DNA of 64,000 nt, from the NCBI RefSeq assembly GCF_001646945.1, contig NZ_LUTV01000002.1, positions 379,807 to 443,806 of the forward strand, written 5' to 3'. Shown in pieces: positions 55,655 through 64,000 of this stretch (position 1 is its first letter; the number at the start of each line of letters is the position of its first letter). A model generated the notes under the pieces. That model was not told the origin of the DNA and searched no databases. It was given only the letters and a program-made list of their open reading frames with translations. The translations under genes and the position numbers were made by a program. This stretch comes from Endozoicomonas ascidiicola (GTDB lineage Bacteria; Pseudomonadota; Gammaproteobacteria; Pseudomonadales; Endozoicomonadaceae).

Positions 55655-57055
55655 TTAGAACTGCTTGAGAATCTTCTCTACACTGTCGGTAGCATCACCA
55701 AACAGCATACGACTGTTGTCTTTGAAGAACAGAGGGTTCTGAACGCCCGCATAGCCAGTAGCCATTGAACGTTTGAATACAATCACTTCACCAGCTTCCC
55801 AAACACGCAGAACCGGCATGCCCGCAATGGGGCTGGTTGGGTCTTCTGCTGCGGCAGGGTTCACCGTATCGTTGGCGCCGATCACCAGAACGGTATCGGT
55901 TTCTGCGAAGTCATCGTTGATCTCATCCATCTCTTCAACAATGTCGTAAGGCACTTTGGCTTCCGCCAGCAGAACGTTCATGTGACCTGGCAAACGTCCG
56001 GCAACCGGATGAATACCAAAACGTACTTTCACGCCGCGATCACGAAGTTTGTTCACCAGATCACGCACACCGTGCTGTGCCTGAGCCACCGCCATACCGT
56101 AACCCGGAGTGATGATCACGCTGGAAGAATTCTTCAGCTTTTCAGCCACGTCTTCTGCGGAGACTTCGGTGTATTCACCCATGTCCGCATCAGAAACCAC
56201 TGTGCCTTCTTCCGTACCAAAACCGCCGAGAATCACGGAGATAAAGGAACGGTTCATGGCTGAACACATCAGGTAGGAAAGAATTGCACCGGAAGAACCC
56301 ACCATGGCACCGGTAATGATGAGCAGGTTATTGCCCAGCATAAAGCCGGTCATTGCAGCGGCCAGACCGGAGTAGGCATTCAACATGGACACAACGACTG
56401 GCATATCTGCACCGCCAATACCCAGCACCAGAGTGATACCAAAGATAAAGGCAAGCCCGGTCAACAGAATCAGCGCCAGAATGCTGTGTTGCTGGACATA
56501 AACGACACCCATCAGAATGGCCAGAGCCAGAATAATCAGGTTAGTCCAGTGCTTTCCAGGAAGTGATTTTGGACGACTAGAGACTTTGCCATGCAATTTC
56601 AGCGCCGCAACCACTGAACCACTAAACGTCACTGAACCAATAATGATTCCGATAAATATCTCGGAGCGATGGATCAGTTGCTCGGTGGATAACACCAAAT
56701 CTGCCAATTGTGCTGCCAGTGAATCATTCACTTCCAACGCACTGGAAAACCCAATCAACACGGCAGCCAAGCCACCAAAACCATTAAGAATCGCAACCAG
56801 CTGAGGCATTTCGGTCATCTGAACTTTAATCGCCAGATAAAGACCAATACCCGCCCCCACTACCATACAGGCAGTCACCAGAGTAAAGCCGGAAATATGC
56901 GCATGGCCAAGGGTTGCCACAACGGCAATCACCATACCAATAATACCGTATATATTGCCGTTCTTCGCAGTATCCTGCTGACTGAGCCCCGCAAGGCTCA
57001 TAACAAACATCAGAGCAGCTACCAAGTAAGCCGCTACCAGTAAACCTTCAGACAT
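55655..57055 (-). CDS. pntB: NAD(P) transhydrogenase subunit beta
   Basis: PntB forms the proton channel and NADP(H)-binding part of the membrane transhydrogenase, which uses the proton gradient to make NADPH from NADH. The N-terminal half has about eight membrane segments ([21 protein letters not shown] between them) and the C-terminal domain has [16 protein letters not shown] and [14 protein letters not shown] for NADP. At 466 residues it is complete. It follows pntA by 15 bases and is surely cotranscribed. Confidence 0.96.
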   Translation of the reverse strand: MSEGLLVAAYLVAALMFVMSLAGLSQQDTAKNGNIYGIIGMVIAVVATLGHAHISGFTLVTACMVVGAGIGLYLAIKVQMTEMPQLVAILNGFGGLAAVLIGFSSALEVNDSLAAQLADLVLSTEQLIHRSEIFIGIIIGSVTFSGSVVAALKLHGKVSSRPKSLPGKHWTNLIILALAILMGVVYVQQHSILALILLTGLAFIFGITLVLGIGGADMPVVVSMLNAYSGLAAAMTGFMLGNNLLIITGAMVGSSGAILSYLMCSAMNRSFISVILGGFGTEEGTVVSDADMGEYTEVSAEDVAEKLKNSSSVIITPGYGMAVAQAQHGVRDLVNKLRDRGVKVRFGIHPVAGRLPGHMNVLLAEAKVPYDIVEEMDEINDDFAETDTVLVIGANDTVNPAAAEDPTSPIAGMPVLRVWEAGEVIVFKRSMATGYAGVQNPLFFKDNSRMLFGDATDSVEKILKQF

Positions 57056-57070
57056 CGTAAGCGACTCCTG

Positions 57071-58600
57071 TTAATCCAGACGGAACATCTTGAGCATCCG
57101 CTGGGTAACAGCGAATCCACCCACAATGTTGATAACGGCGACGGTAATCGCAATACCCGACAAGGCCAGTACAATTGGATTATCACTGCCCATTTGCACC
57201 AAACCACCCACAACAACAATGCCGCTGATCGCATTAGTTACACTCATCAATGGCGTGTGCAGTGCAGACTTCACATTCCAGATCACGTAATAACCGACAA
57301 TGGACGCCAACAAAAACACGGTGACATGCTCAAGGAAGTTGCTTGGTGCGGCGTTGGCAATATAGCCAAAAAAGACTGCACCAATCGCCATCAAAACAGG
57401 CTTCACCCATGGGCGGGGCTTTTCTTCTTTCTCTTCTTTTACAACAACAGGCTCAGGCTTGGCAGCCGGCGCAGCGCTGACTTTGACCGGGGGTGGTGGC
57501 CAGGTGATGCTGCCATCGCGGATCACGGTAAGACCACGGATCACTTCATCGTCAAAATTGATATCGATCTGCCCATCTTTATTCGGGCAAAGCAGTTTCA
57601 GCAGGTTGACCAGGTTAGTGCCAAACAGCTGTGAAGACTGAGTAGGCAAACGGCTTGGCAGGTCGGTATAACCAATAATTTTTACGCCGTTTTGTACCGC
57701 TACTTGATCTTTAACCGTAAAGGCACAGTTGCCTCCGGTCTGAGCAGCGAGGTCAACAATGACGCTGCCAGGTTTCATCGCCTTCACCATCTCTTCGGTA
57801 ATGAGTTTTGGTGCCGGCTTACCGGGAATCAGGGCAGTGGTAATGATGATATCCACTTCCTTTGCCTGTTCCATAAAGAGAGCCATTTCCGCATCGATAA
57901 ATGCCTTGCTCATCTCTTTGGCGTAGCCGTCGGAAGAATCTTGTTCTTCTTCGTAGTCCAGCTCCAGAAACTCTGCGCCCATACTCTCAACCTGCTCTTT
58001 TACCTCAGGTCGGGTATCAAACGCTCGCACAATCGCGCCCATGCTACCGGCAGCACCCAGCGCAGCAAGACCGGCAACACCGGCACCAATCACCAAAACT
58101 TTGGCTGGCGGAATTTTACCTGCAGCGGTGATCTGACCATTAAAGAAACGGCCAAACTCATGGGATGCTTCAACCACCGCACGGTAACCACCGATATTGG
58201 CCATTGAGCTTAGAGCATCGAGGGATTGGGAGCGGGACAGGCGGGGAACACTGTCCATGGCCAGAATGTTCACATTGCGCTGACTGAGTTTACTCATCAG
58301 CACTTCATTCTGGGCAGGCCAGATAAAGCTGGCCAACGTTGCGCCGTCTTTCAACAGCGCAATTTCTTCATCAATGGGTGCATTAACTTTTAGAATAATG
58401 TCGGAGTTCCAGACATCATCACGATCAACGACACTGGCTCCAGCTTGAGAAAACGCTTCATCCTCAAAGCTTGCCTTAACGCCTGCACCTCGTTCGACAA
58501 CGACGTCAAAACCGAGTTTCTGCAGCTTGCCCACTGTATCGGGGGTCGCAGCAACACGGTTTTCGTTTGCCTGGACCTCTCCAGGGATCCCTATACGCAT
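57071..58600 (-). CDS. pntA: NAD(P) transhydrogenase subunit alpha
   Basis: PntA carries the NAD(H)-binding domain and four membrane helices. Marks are [20 protein letters not shown], the Rossmann motif [21 protein letters not shown], and the alanine-dehydrogenase-like [11 protein letters not shown]. After a Pro/Lys/Glu linker (about 375-395) the membrane part begins at [17 protein letters not shown]. It is the undivided single-chain form of 509 residues, not the split PntAA/PntAB. Confidence 0.96.
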   Translation of the reverse strand: MRIGIPGEVQANENRVAATPDTVGKLQKLGFDVVVERGAGVKASFEDEAFSQAGASVVDRDDVWNSDIILKVNAPIDEEIALLKDGATLASFIWPAQNEVLMSKLSQRNVNILAMDSVPRLSRSQSLDALSSMANIGGYRAVVEASHEFGRFFNGQITAAGKIPPAKVLVIGAGVAGLAALGAAGSMGAIVRAFDTRPEVKEQVESMGAEFLELDYEEEQDSSDGYAKEMSKAFIDAEMALFMEQAKEVDIIITTALIPGKPAPKLITEEMVKAMKPGSVIVDLAAQTGGNCAFTVKDQVAVQNGVKIIGYTDLPSRLPTQSSQLFGTNLVNLLKLLCPNKDGQIDINFDDEVIRGLTVIRDGSITWPPPPVKVSAAPAAKPEPVVVKEEKEEKPRPWVKPVLMAIGAVFFGYIANAAPSNFLEHVTVFLLASIVGYYVIWNVKSALHTPLMSVTNAISGIVVVGGLVQMGSDNPIVLALSGIAITVAVINIVGGFAVTQRMLKMFRLD

Positions 58601-58987
58601 ATGGTCACCTAGCTAGGAAGCTAATAGTTTTACATTCAGTTTTACTCATCAGCCCTTACAGCTCATGACCTGAGAGCAAACATTGCTGGAACTTTTACTG
58701 TAAAAACGTATTTTATTCCTACCTCTTTTGTACGATGCCGAATAGCCGGATCGACAAAAGGAATACACGACAACTTATCACAACAAAAGTACTGGCAAGT
58801 TTCTGTCATCAAAGAAGTATCAGTGCCTCTGACACTAAACCTTCCTTAAAAACCGGCCAACATAGTAAGTGATTTTAGAGAAAAGTGGTAATTCACAGCG
58901 TGTATAACCGAAATTTTATGCGATATGTACAACAAACCATCAATAGCCCACCGCTAAAAGACGGAAAAATCGCTCATCAGCAGCTAA
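58601..58987. other. Upstream region of pntA
   Basis: It should hold the pntA promoter and is bounded on the right by the left end of the IS1380-family element. No gene, RNA or repeat is recognised. Confidence 0.4.
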
Positions 58988-59010
58988 CCCGGATATTTCA
59001 TAAAACCAAG

Positions 59011-59083
59011 CAGGTTCCGCCCAATCACTTGATATGATTGGGTCGACAAAAAGAAAGCTTCGGAAGAAGCAAACCGGAACCTG
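59011..59083 (+). promoter_or_regulatory. Fold-back leader of the transposase mRNA
   Basis: CAGGTTCCG (59011-59019) pairs perfectly with CGGAACCTG (59075-59083), which contains the GGAA ribosome-binding site just before the ATG at 59086. Enclosed are two more perfect hairpins: CCCAATCA/TGATTGGG (59020-59042) and GCTTC-GGAA-GAAGC (59057-59070). Together they make a three-way junction that would hide the start site when transcription enters from outside. Confidence 0.65.
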
Positions 59084-59085
59084 CC

Positions 59086-60486
59086 ATGGCCAAACATACA
59101 CAAGAAACCCTTTGTTTTCACCCTGTGAACGGTAAAACAGTGCGAGCTGATTTTAACGGTGGAGAACTGTCCTCTGATTTCGGAGCTTTGCTGTTAAGAG
59201 AGACGGCAACCCACAGTGGGCTAATTCCCAGATTAGTCAACGCAATACAGGATAAAAGACACCAATCCTATATCGATCACTCCATGCAAGATCTCTTGAT
59301 GCAGAGAGTGCTGCAAATGGCTTGTGGCTATCAGGATGCCAATGACAGCAATCATTTGCGCAAAGACCCTATGTTCAAGCTGGCAGTTGGTCGTAGCCCT
59401 CTGAGTGCTGAAGCTCATCTGGCCTCTGCTCCAACCTATACACGACTTGGGAAAGACTTATCCCGCAGGGACATTCACAGCCTGGCTTACGCATTCGCAG
59501 AGCATTTTATCAACAGCTATAAAAAGCCACCAAAGCTGGCGATTATCGACCTTGATCACACGGCGTCCCTGACCCACGGCGCTCAACAGTACAGCCTGTT
59601 CAACACCAAATACGGGAACACCTGCTACTTGCCACTGATGATTTTTGAAGGTCTGAGCGGAAAGCTCATCACCGCGATACTTCGTCCGGGTAAAACACCC
59701 TCTGGTCAAGAGAATGCCGCTATTGTTAAACGACTCTTGGCGTTAATCAGGCAGTCATGGCCGAAAACACACCTTATCATCCGGGGTGACAGCCACTTTG
59801 CTCAGCCAGAGCTAATGCAGGTTGTAGAACAGGATAAAGCTGCTGATTATGTGTTGGGCAAAGGCGCAGGCCATCCAACAGCCTTACGGCCTCAATCGGA
59901 TGAGAGCATGGCTGAAGCTCGTCGCTGCCTGCAGGAACGCACGGCTAACGCACGATCGAATGATTTGGCAATACCTTACCGTGTTCGTATATATGGTGAG
60001 GCAAACTATCAGGCAAAGAGTTGGAAAGGACTGAATACACGTGTCATCTATAAAGCTGAAGTCAATCAGATGGGTGACAATCCTCGTTTTGTGGTGACAT
60101 CCATAACAAACGCTTCAGCACAATGCATTCATGAACAGTTCTATTGTCCGAGGGGGCAGGATGAAAACTACATCAAACATCTGAAAAATGACCTGTCGTG
60201 TGATCGAACATCGGATATGAGTTTTCGGGCGAATGCGTTACGCATGTATTACGCATGCGCTGCCTATGTTATGCATTATGAAATGAGAGCCATTGCGTTG
60301 AAGGGTACTGAGTTAGAGAAGGCACAGCCTTCAACAGTGATTGCCAAATTGTTCAAAATTGCTGTTAAGGTGGTGGAGTACAAAGATCGTGTGAAGTTAC
60401 ACCTGCCCAGCAGTAACCCAATGAAAGAGGTGCTGCAGCGAATTACAGAAACGTTTACTGCCCTGCCGTTCCCCAAACCGGGGTAA
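59086..60486 (+). CDS. IS1380-family transposase
   Basis: A DDE transposase of 466 residues from the ATG at 59086. The N-terminal VRADFNGGELSSDFGALLLRE, the GYQDANDSNHLRKDPMFKLA block, LAIIDLDHTASLTHG (first Asp), LIIRGDSHFAQPELM (second Asp) and RGQDENYIKHLKNDLSCDRTS (Glu) are those of IS1380 elements. No frameshift or stop interrupts it. A frame extension to 59038 lies inside the leader structure and is not supported by a ribosome-binding site. Confidence 0.9.
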   Translation: MAKHTQETLCFHPVNGKTVRADFNGGELSSDFGALLLRETATHSGLIPRLVNAIQDKRHQSYIDHSMQDLLMQRVLQMACGYQDANDSNHLRKDPMFKLAVGRSPLSAEAHLASAPTYTRLGKDLSRRDIHSLAYAFAEHFINSYKKPPKLAIIDLDHTASLTHGAQQYSLFNTKYGNTCYLPLMIFEGLSGKLITAILRPGKTPSGQENAAIVKRLLALIRQSWPKTHLIIRGDSHFAQPELMQVVEQDKAADYVLGKGAGHPTALRPQSDESMAEARRCLQERTANARSNDLAIPYRVRIYGEANYQAKSWKGLNTRVIYKAEVNQMGDNPRFVVTSITNASAQCIHEQFYCPRGQDENYIKHLKNDLSCDRTSDMSFRANALRMYYACAAYVMHYEMRAIALKGTELEKAQPSTVIAKLFKIAVKVVEYKDRVKLHLPSSNPMKEVLQRITETFTALPFPKPG

Positions 60487-60746
60487 CAGACACAACACTT
60501 TGAATAAAAGGCACGAAATTGAATCAGCAAAACAAGCTGAGGGTTCGTCATGCCAAATACTCGGAAAATCGATTATTTTATAGCGGTAAAAAGGTGCAGT
60601 TAAGCATGACCGAAAGGCAGAAGAGTTTGTTGCTATGCTCTGCAAGGATTTGTTTGTTCAAAAAAACATCACTTCTTCTGGCTTAGCAGCATTTATGGAA
60701 TATCCGGCTAAACTTCTTTTAATGTCTATTTTTTGCGAGATCAGTC

Positions 60747-61328
60747 ATGAGCAGTCGTCGTATTTCTCTATCAAACATTGGTCTTCTGATAGCACTAACC
60801 CTTATTTCAGTTTCTGCCACGGCAGAGCTCTCTGAAAGGGTCATGAAAGTTACCAGCCCAGAGATAGCCAATGGAATGTCTTTTCAAGCATCTCAGTTTT
60901 ATAACCGCTCCGGGTGCAAAGGTGACAATAAGTCTCCTGCATTAAGCTGGTCTCGCTTCCCGAAAGGCACAAAAAGCTTTGCTGTCACCATGCACTCACC
61001 AGAAACACTCAGTAATAAACGATTCTGGAATTGGACCGTGATTAATATTCCGCCGGACATATCTGAGCTGGCGTTAAACGCTGGAAAGGAGAAGAGTGGC
61101 TCACTGCCTTCTGGCGCAAGCATGCTGAAGAATGACCATGGCTATAAAGGCTATAGTGGACCTTGCCCCGAACCAGGTGTTGCACCAACCAAGTATCAAA
61201 TTACTGTCTTTGCTCTGGATGTTCCCAATTTAAACATTAACAGTAACTCAACACCTGCAATGGCGAGTTTCTATATTAAACAACACACACTGACCAAAGC
61301 AGTGATTACCGCTTCGGCCAGTCGTTAG
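60747..61328 (+). CDS. Secreted YbhB/YbcL (PEBP) family protein
   Basis: A 193-residue phosphatidylethanolamine-binding-protein fold. A signal peptide (hydrophobic residues about 9-23, likely cleavage after ATA) precedes the domain. The family marks are CKGDNKSPALSW, FWNWTVINIPPDISELA and GYKGYSGPCPEPG. Bacterial members are of unclear function; YbcL of uropathogenic E. coli is reported to dampen host inflammatory responses. It sits just right of the IS1380 element and is convergent with eda. Confidence 0.88.
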   Translation: MSSRRISLSNIGLLIALTLISVSATAELSERVMKVTSPEIANGMSFQASQFYNRSGCKGDNKSPALSWSRFPKGTKSFAVTMHSPETLSNKRFWNWTVINIPPDISELALNAGKEKSGSLPSGASMLKNDHGYKGYSGPCPEPGVAPTKYQITVFALDVPNLNINSNSTPAMASFYIKQHTLTKAVITASASR

Positions 61329-61339
61329 CACTATTGCTA

Positions 61340-61978
61340 CTAACGAGTTGATGAAGTTATTTCCTTGGCGAGCCTCGTTACCGTTGCCCAGTCACCAGCC
61401 TCGATCGCGTCCTTTGGCAGAATCCAGGAGCCACCAATACAGAACACATTTGGCAGAGACAGGTAATCAGCAGCGTTATTGATATTAATGCCACCGGTCG
61501 GGCAAAAGCGTACCTGACTGAATGGTCCACTCAGTGCAGACAACATCGCAGTTCCGCCACTTTGCTGAGCCGGGAAAAACTTCTGAGTGGTAAAACCATA
61601 AGCCAGTGCCTGCATCACGTGACTGGGTGATGACACTCCTGGAATAAATGGTAATCCACTGTCTTTTGCTACAGACAACAGTTCATCAGTAATACCAGGG
61701 GAAATGGCAAAATCACCGCCCGCTGCCATCACCTGCTTGAACTGCTCGCCATTAATCACAGTTCCCGCACCAACGATGCAATCTGGCAGCTCTTTCTTTA
61801 ATAGAGTAATTGCATCCAGCGCAGCGGCAGTGCGCAAAGTAATTTCAAAAACGGTAATGCCACCTTCCCTTAGAGCTCTACCCATTGGTAAGGCTTGCTC
61901 AACATCATCAATCACCATAACCGGCATGATGGGAAAGGCACGCTCAACAATCAGGTCCAGCTTCGCTTCAACAGTCAT
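61340..61978 (-). CDS. eda: KDPG/KHG aldolase
   Basis: Eda splits 2-keto-3-deoxy-6-phosphogluconate into pyruvate and glyceraldehyde 3-phosphate. The Schiff-base lysine is in FTTQKFFPAQQSGG, the Glu in VFEITLRTAAAL, and VGAGTVINGEQ and FCPTGGININNA are family blocks. Length 212 is normal; AAGGACA precedes the ATG. It is the last gene of dgoK-dgoA-kdgK-eda. Confidence 0.95.
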   Translation of the reverse strand: MTVEAKLDLIVERAFPIMPVMVIDDVEQALPMGRALREGGITVFEITLRTAAALDAITLLKKELPDCIVGAGTVINGEQFKQVMAAGGDFAISPGITDELLSVAKDSGLPFIPGVSSPSHVMQALAYGFTTQKFFPAQQSGGTAMLSALSGPFSQVRFCPTGGININNAADYLSLPNVFCIGGSWILPKDAIEAGDWATVTRLAKEITSSTR

Positions 61979-61990
61979 TCATCTTGTCCT

Positions 61991-62917
61991 TCAAAAAACC
62001 GGATTGGTAAATTCGCTCGGCACTATTGCGCCTTTGTGCTGGATCACAGCTGCGGCCATTGCATGACCTTTTTCAGCAGCGGCGACGGGCGAAGCGCCTC
62101 TGACTCGGGCAGCCAGATAACCACCATTGAAAGAGTCTCCTGCTGCTGTCGTGTCGACTACATTCTCGATTCTCATGGACGGCACTAATTCCACAGCATT
62201 ATGATGCTGTACGAAGCAACCATCGGCGCCATTTTTCACAACCACTTCAGGAATGGCGCTCAAACGCTGCAACGTATCTTCCGGTGTGTGGTCACCAAAC
62301 AATGCCTGCTCATCGTCAAAGGTCACCAGCGCCATAGTGGCCAGAGATAGCACTTTATTAACGGTGTCCCGAGCAGTCTTTTGATCAGCCCAGAGCCTAG
62401 GACGGTAGTTATTATCAAACACAACCGCCTTGTTGTTTTTTCGCGCGGCTTCCAACAGTTTGAAAAGAACGGCAAGACCCATTTCATCCAAAATAGCCAG
62501 ACTGATACCAGACAGGTACAAATAATCAAACTCTGTACCAAGGTCGTCTACCTGTTGATCGGTAAGTCCTCTGGAAAATAACTGTTTTGCCGCAGCGTCA
62601 TTACGCCAGTAGGTAAAACTTCTTTCGCCGCCTTCGGCCAGCTGAATGGAGTAAAGGCCCGGAAGCTTATCTTCAATCCGACAGACAAAGTCACAATTAA
62701 TGCCTTCCTGCTGCCAGCTATCCACCATCTTATCGCTCAGCGAATCGATGCCAACGGCGGTAACATAACTGACTGAATTCTCTGTGCCTTTGAGGCCACG
62801 ACTCAAGTAAACCGCAGTATTTAAAGTATCGCCGGCAAACGATTGCCGATAGCAGCTATCACCGAGATCAGAGAGCTCAATCATGCACTCGCCAATGGCT
62901 GCAATACGGGTATTCAT
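61991..62917 (-). CDS. kdgK: 2-dehydro-3-deoxygluconokinase
   Basis: A PfkB-family sugar kinase phosphorylating KDG to KDPG, the substrate of the next gene product, Eda. The N-terminal AAIGECMIELSDLG, FAGDTLNTAVYLSRGL and the C-terminal VVDTTAAGDSFNGGYLAA (anion hole and catalytic Asp) mark it. ATG 62917 gives 308 residues; a TTG at 62929 is also in frame. It starts 13 bases after dgoA. Confidence 0.92.
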   Translation of the reverse strand: MNTRIAAIGECMIELSDLGDSCYRQSFAGDTLNTAVYLSRGLKGTENSVSYVTAVGIDSLSDKMVDSWQQEGINCDFVCRIEDKLPGLYSIQLAEGGERSFTYWRNDAAAKQLFSRGLTDQQVDDLGTEFDYLYLSGISLAILDEMGLAVLFKLLEAARKNNKAVVFDNNYRPRLWADQKTARDTVNKVLSLATMALVTFDDEQALFGDHTPEDTLQRLSAIPEVVVKNGADGCFVQHHNAVELVPSMRIENVVDTTAAGDSFNGGYLAARVRGASPVAAAEKGHAMAAAVIQHKGAIVPSEFTNPVF

Positions 62918-62930
62918 TAACGTATTCAAA

Positions 62931-63584
62931 CTAAATTAGCTCTTTGGCTTTTTGTAATGCACTAATAAAAGAAGTGGCCCGTTGTTTAACAACTTCAGCT
63001 AAGTCCCCAGGAGCATAGAGAGATGATCCAAGGCCAAACCCACAAGCTCCTGCTTTGAGGAACACTACCATTTGATCAGGATCACTATTTATACCACCCA
63101 CTGGTAAAATCGCAGTCTCTTTCGGAAGGACAGCCAACATTGCCTTAACAACTGATGGGCTCACTAAATCCGAAGGGAAAGCCTTTAAAGCCGTTGCACC
63201 TGCAGCCATTGCCATGAAAGCCTCCGTCGGTGTAGCGACGCCGGGAAAGCATGCCATACCAAGACTTTTTGCCCGACCAATTACTTCAGGGTTACAGTTT
63301 GGTGTAACAATCATTCTACCGCCGACAGCGTAAACATCTTCTACATCTTTTACCGAAAGCACTGTACCCGCACCAATCAGGGCTTTTCCCCCAAAAGATT
63401 CAGCCATGATTCGAATACTATCTAAAGGCTTAGGGCTGTTCATCGGCACTTCTATAAAGTAAAAACCACCCTCCACAAGGGCACTGGCAATGCTTACCGC
63501 CTCCTCTGGTTGAATACCCCGAAGAATAGCGATCAGTGGGTGAATATGTTTATTACATAACACTTTGAATTCAGCAGGTTTCAT
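62931..63584 (-). CDS. dgoA: 2-dehydro-3-deoxy-6-phosphogalactonate aldolase
   Basis: DgoA splits KDPGal to pyruvate and glyceraldehyde 3-phosphate in galactonate breakdown. It is related to Eda but follows the DgoA pattern: PLIAILRGIQPEEAVSIASAL, EVPMNSPKPLDSI, LIGAGTVLSVKDVEDV, the Schiff-base Lys in ATALKAFPSD and LPVGGINSDP. Its ATG overlaps the dgoK TGA (ATGA), so the two are coupled. Confidence 0.93.
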   Translation of the reverse strand: MKPAEFKVLCNKHIHPLIAILRGIQPEEAVSIASALVEGGFYFIEVPMNSPKPLDSIRIMAESFGGKALIGAGTVLSVKDVEDVYAVGGRMIVTPNCNPEVIGRAKSLGMACFPGVATPTEAFMAMAAGATALKAFPSDLVSPSVVKAMLAVLPKETAILPVGGINSDPDQMVVFLKAGACGFGLGSSLYAPGDLAEVVKQRATSFISALQKAKELI

Positions 63585-64000
63585 TTAACATTATCTCTCA
63601 TTGTCTGATAAATAGCTCTCAGACCTTGTTGAACACATGTGTCTCCATCGGCAGTATCTGCTGTGAACCCTAAATATTCCAGAGCCATACGATAATGCTC
63701 TGTTAATTCTGGTGATCCAATCAACCAGATATTTTTCTGGGATGGACTTAATCCACTCAATTCACTACCAATTAACAAACCCGATAAATAACTCAGTACT
63801 TCACTGCTTTTAAGATTACCTAACAGCATCTCTGTACGGGCAGAGAAAAGAAGATTAGAAAGACTGCCTGGATTCTTGGCATACTGCACACCCTTAAAGA
63901 AAGACTCTGAAGATTCTGTTGCTTCTGACAACCCTTTTCCCAAGATTGAATGCTTACTCATGACAGAGAATATTTCTCCTGTCATAAATGTTCTGAATCC
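63581..64000 (-). CDS. dgoK: 2-dehydro-3-deoxygalactonokinase, 3' part
   Basis: The C-terminal 140 residues of DgoK, which phosphorylates KDGal to KDPGal; the gene runs off the right edge. GFRTFMTGEIFSVMSKHSIL continues in frame to the last base, so the internal ATG near 63985 is not the start. LSGLLIGSELSG and WLIGSPELTEHYRMALE are typical of the family. It is the first seen gene of a four-gene sugar-acid operon. Confidence 0.85.
   Translation of the reverse strand, partial: GFRTFMTGEIFSVMSKHSILGKGLSEATESSESFFKGVQYAKNPGSLSNLLFSARTEMLLGNLKSSEVLSYLSGLLIGSELSGLSPSQKNIWLIGSPELTEHYRMALEYLGFTADTADGDTCVQQGLRAIYQTMRDNVK

Larger units (their letters stand above)
58988..60564 (+). mobile_element. IS1380-family insertion sequence
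   Basis: About 1.58 kb around one transposase gene. The left end begins near CCCGGATATTTCATAA (58988) and the right end, read inwards, is CCGAGTATTTGGCATGA (60563-60547); these pair imperfectly with a two-base offset, so the limits are approximate. I see no certain target-site duplication. The single long frame is intact, so the element may be active. Confidence 0.7.

Noticed and set aside
58988-60564. Exact target-site duplication for the IS1380 element
   Set aside because: Flanks CTAA and AAAA do not match, and the end repeats are imperfect, so the limits are left approximate.
60635-60835. 66-codon frame starting before the PEBP gene
   Set aside because: It overlaps the signal peptide region of the PEBP gene in another frame and has no supporting features.
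1-64000. tRNA, rRNA, tmRNA, 6S RNA or CRISPR array
   Set aside because: No cloverleaf, T-loop motif, repeat-spacer pattern or 6S-like bulged hairpin was found in the intergenic regions by reading; a covariance-model scan would be decisive.

Overview
The window is a gammaproteobacterial chromosome segment. Gene content and order resemble the Pseudomonas/Oceanospirillales group: metX-metW, algP-like histone H1 beside rsd/algQ and yheS, a pil-chp chemosensory cluster, and metK-regulator-tkt-epd-pgk. Long orphan proteins, a nucleotide (ATP/ADP) translocase, an endonuclease/exonuclease/phosphatase (EEP) protein and transposase debris between housekeeping genes suggest a host-associated bacterium such as Endozoicomonas or a relative. 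That assignment is inference from gene content; there is no rRNA here. I found no tRNA, rRNA, CRISPR array or prophage.

Layout. 1-800: IS1182-type transposase remnant and a 181-bp palindromic repeat. 794-7053: a secreted orphan, trmB, then hemW, rdgB, a DUF4426 gene, metW and metX on the minus strand. 7389-13018: a ZapB-like coiled coil, yheS, an H1-like protein, rsd and gshA. 13268-18512: tex, pckA, hslO. 18730-21387: an 885-residue acidic orphan with a nuclear-localisation-like patch. 21427-22752: a TolC-family channel. 23172-33868: the type IV pilus chemosensory system pilG-pilH-pilI-pilJ-chpA-chpC, with one copy of the palindromic repeat just upstream of pilG and another between chpA and chpC. 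33908-40327: rsmE and the S-adenosylmethionine cycle (metF, ahcY, metK, an ArsR/methyltransferase regulator), with an orphan between ahcY and metK. 40726-51857: an ATP/ADP translocase, an EEP-family protein, tkt, a Bcr/CflA pump, a coiled-coil orphan, epd and pgk. 52099-58600: an RfaH-like factor, a lysophospholipase-like hydrolase, an orphan, nfo, pntB and pntA. 58988-60564: an IS1380-family element. 60747-64000: a secreted PEBP-family protein, then eda, kdgK, dgoA and the 3' part of dgoK.

How the genes work together. ahcY, metF and metK regenerate and make S-adenosylmethionine. The ArsR/methyltransferase protein probably controls both of their operons, because the same palindrome covers a TTGATA -35 box, 17 bp from a -10, upstream of ahcY and upstream of the regulator itself. 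metX-metW feeds the same methionine pool. tkt, epd and pgk link the pentose phosphate pathway, vitamin B6 synthesis and glycolysis. The dgo/kdg genes feed sugar-acid carbon into pyruvate and triose phosphate.

The most unusual part is accessory. A translocase family typical of intracellular bacteria, an EEP enzyme without signal peptide and four long orphans sit singly between conserved genes. They look like a dispersed set of host-interaction genes.
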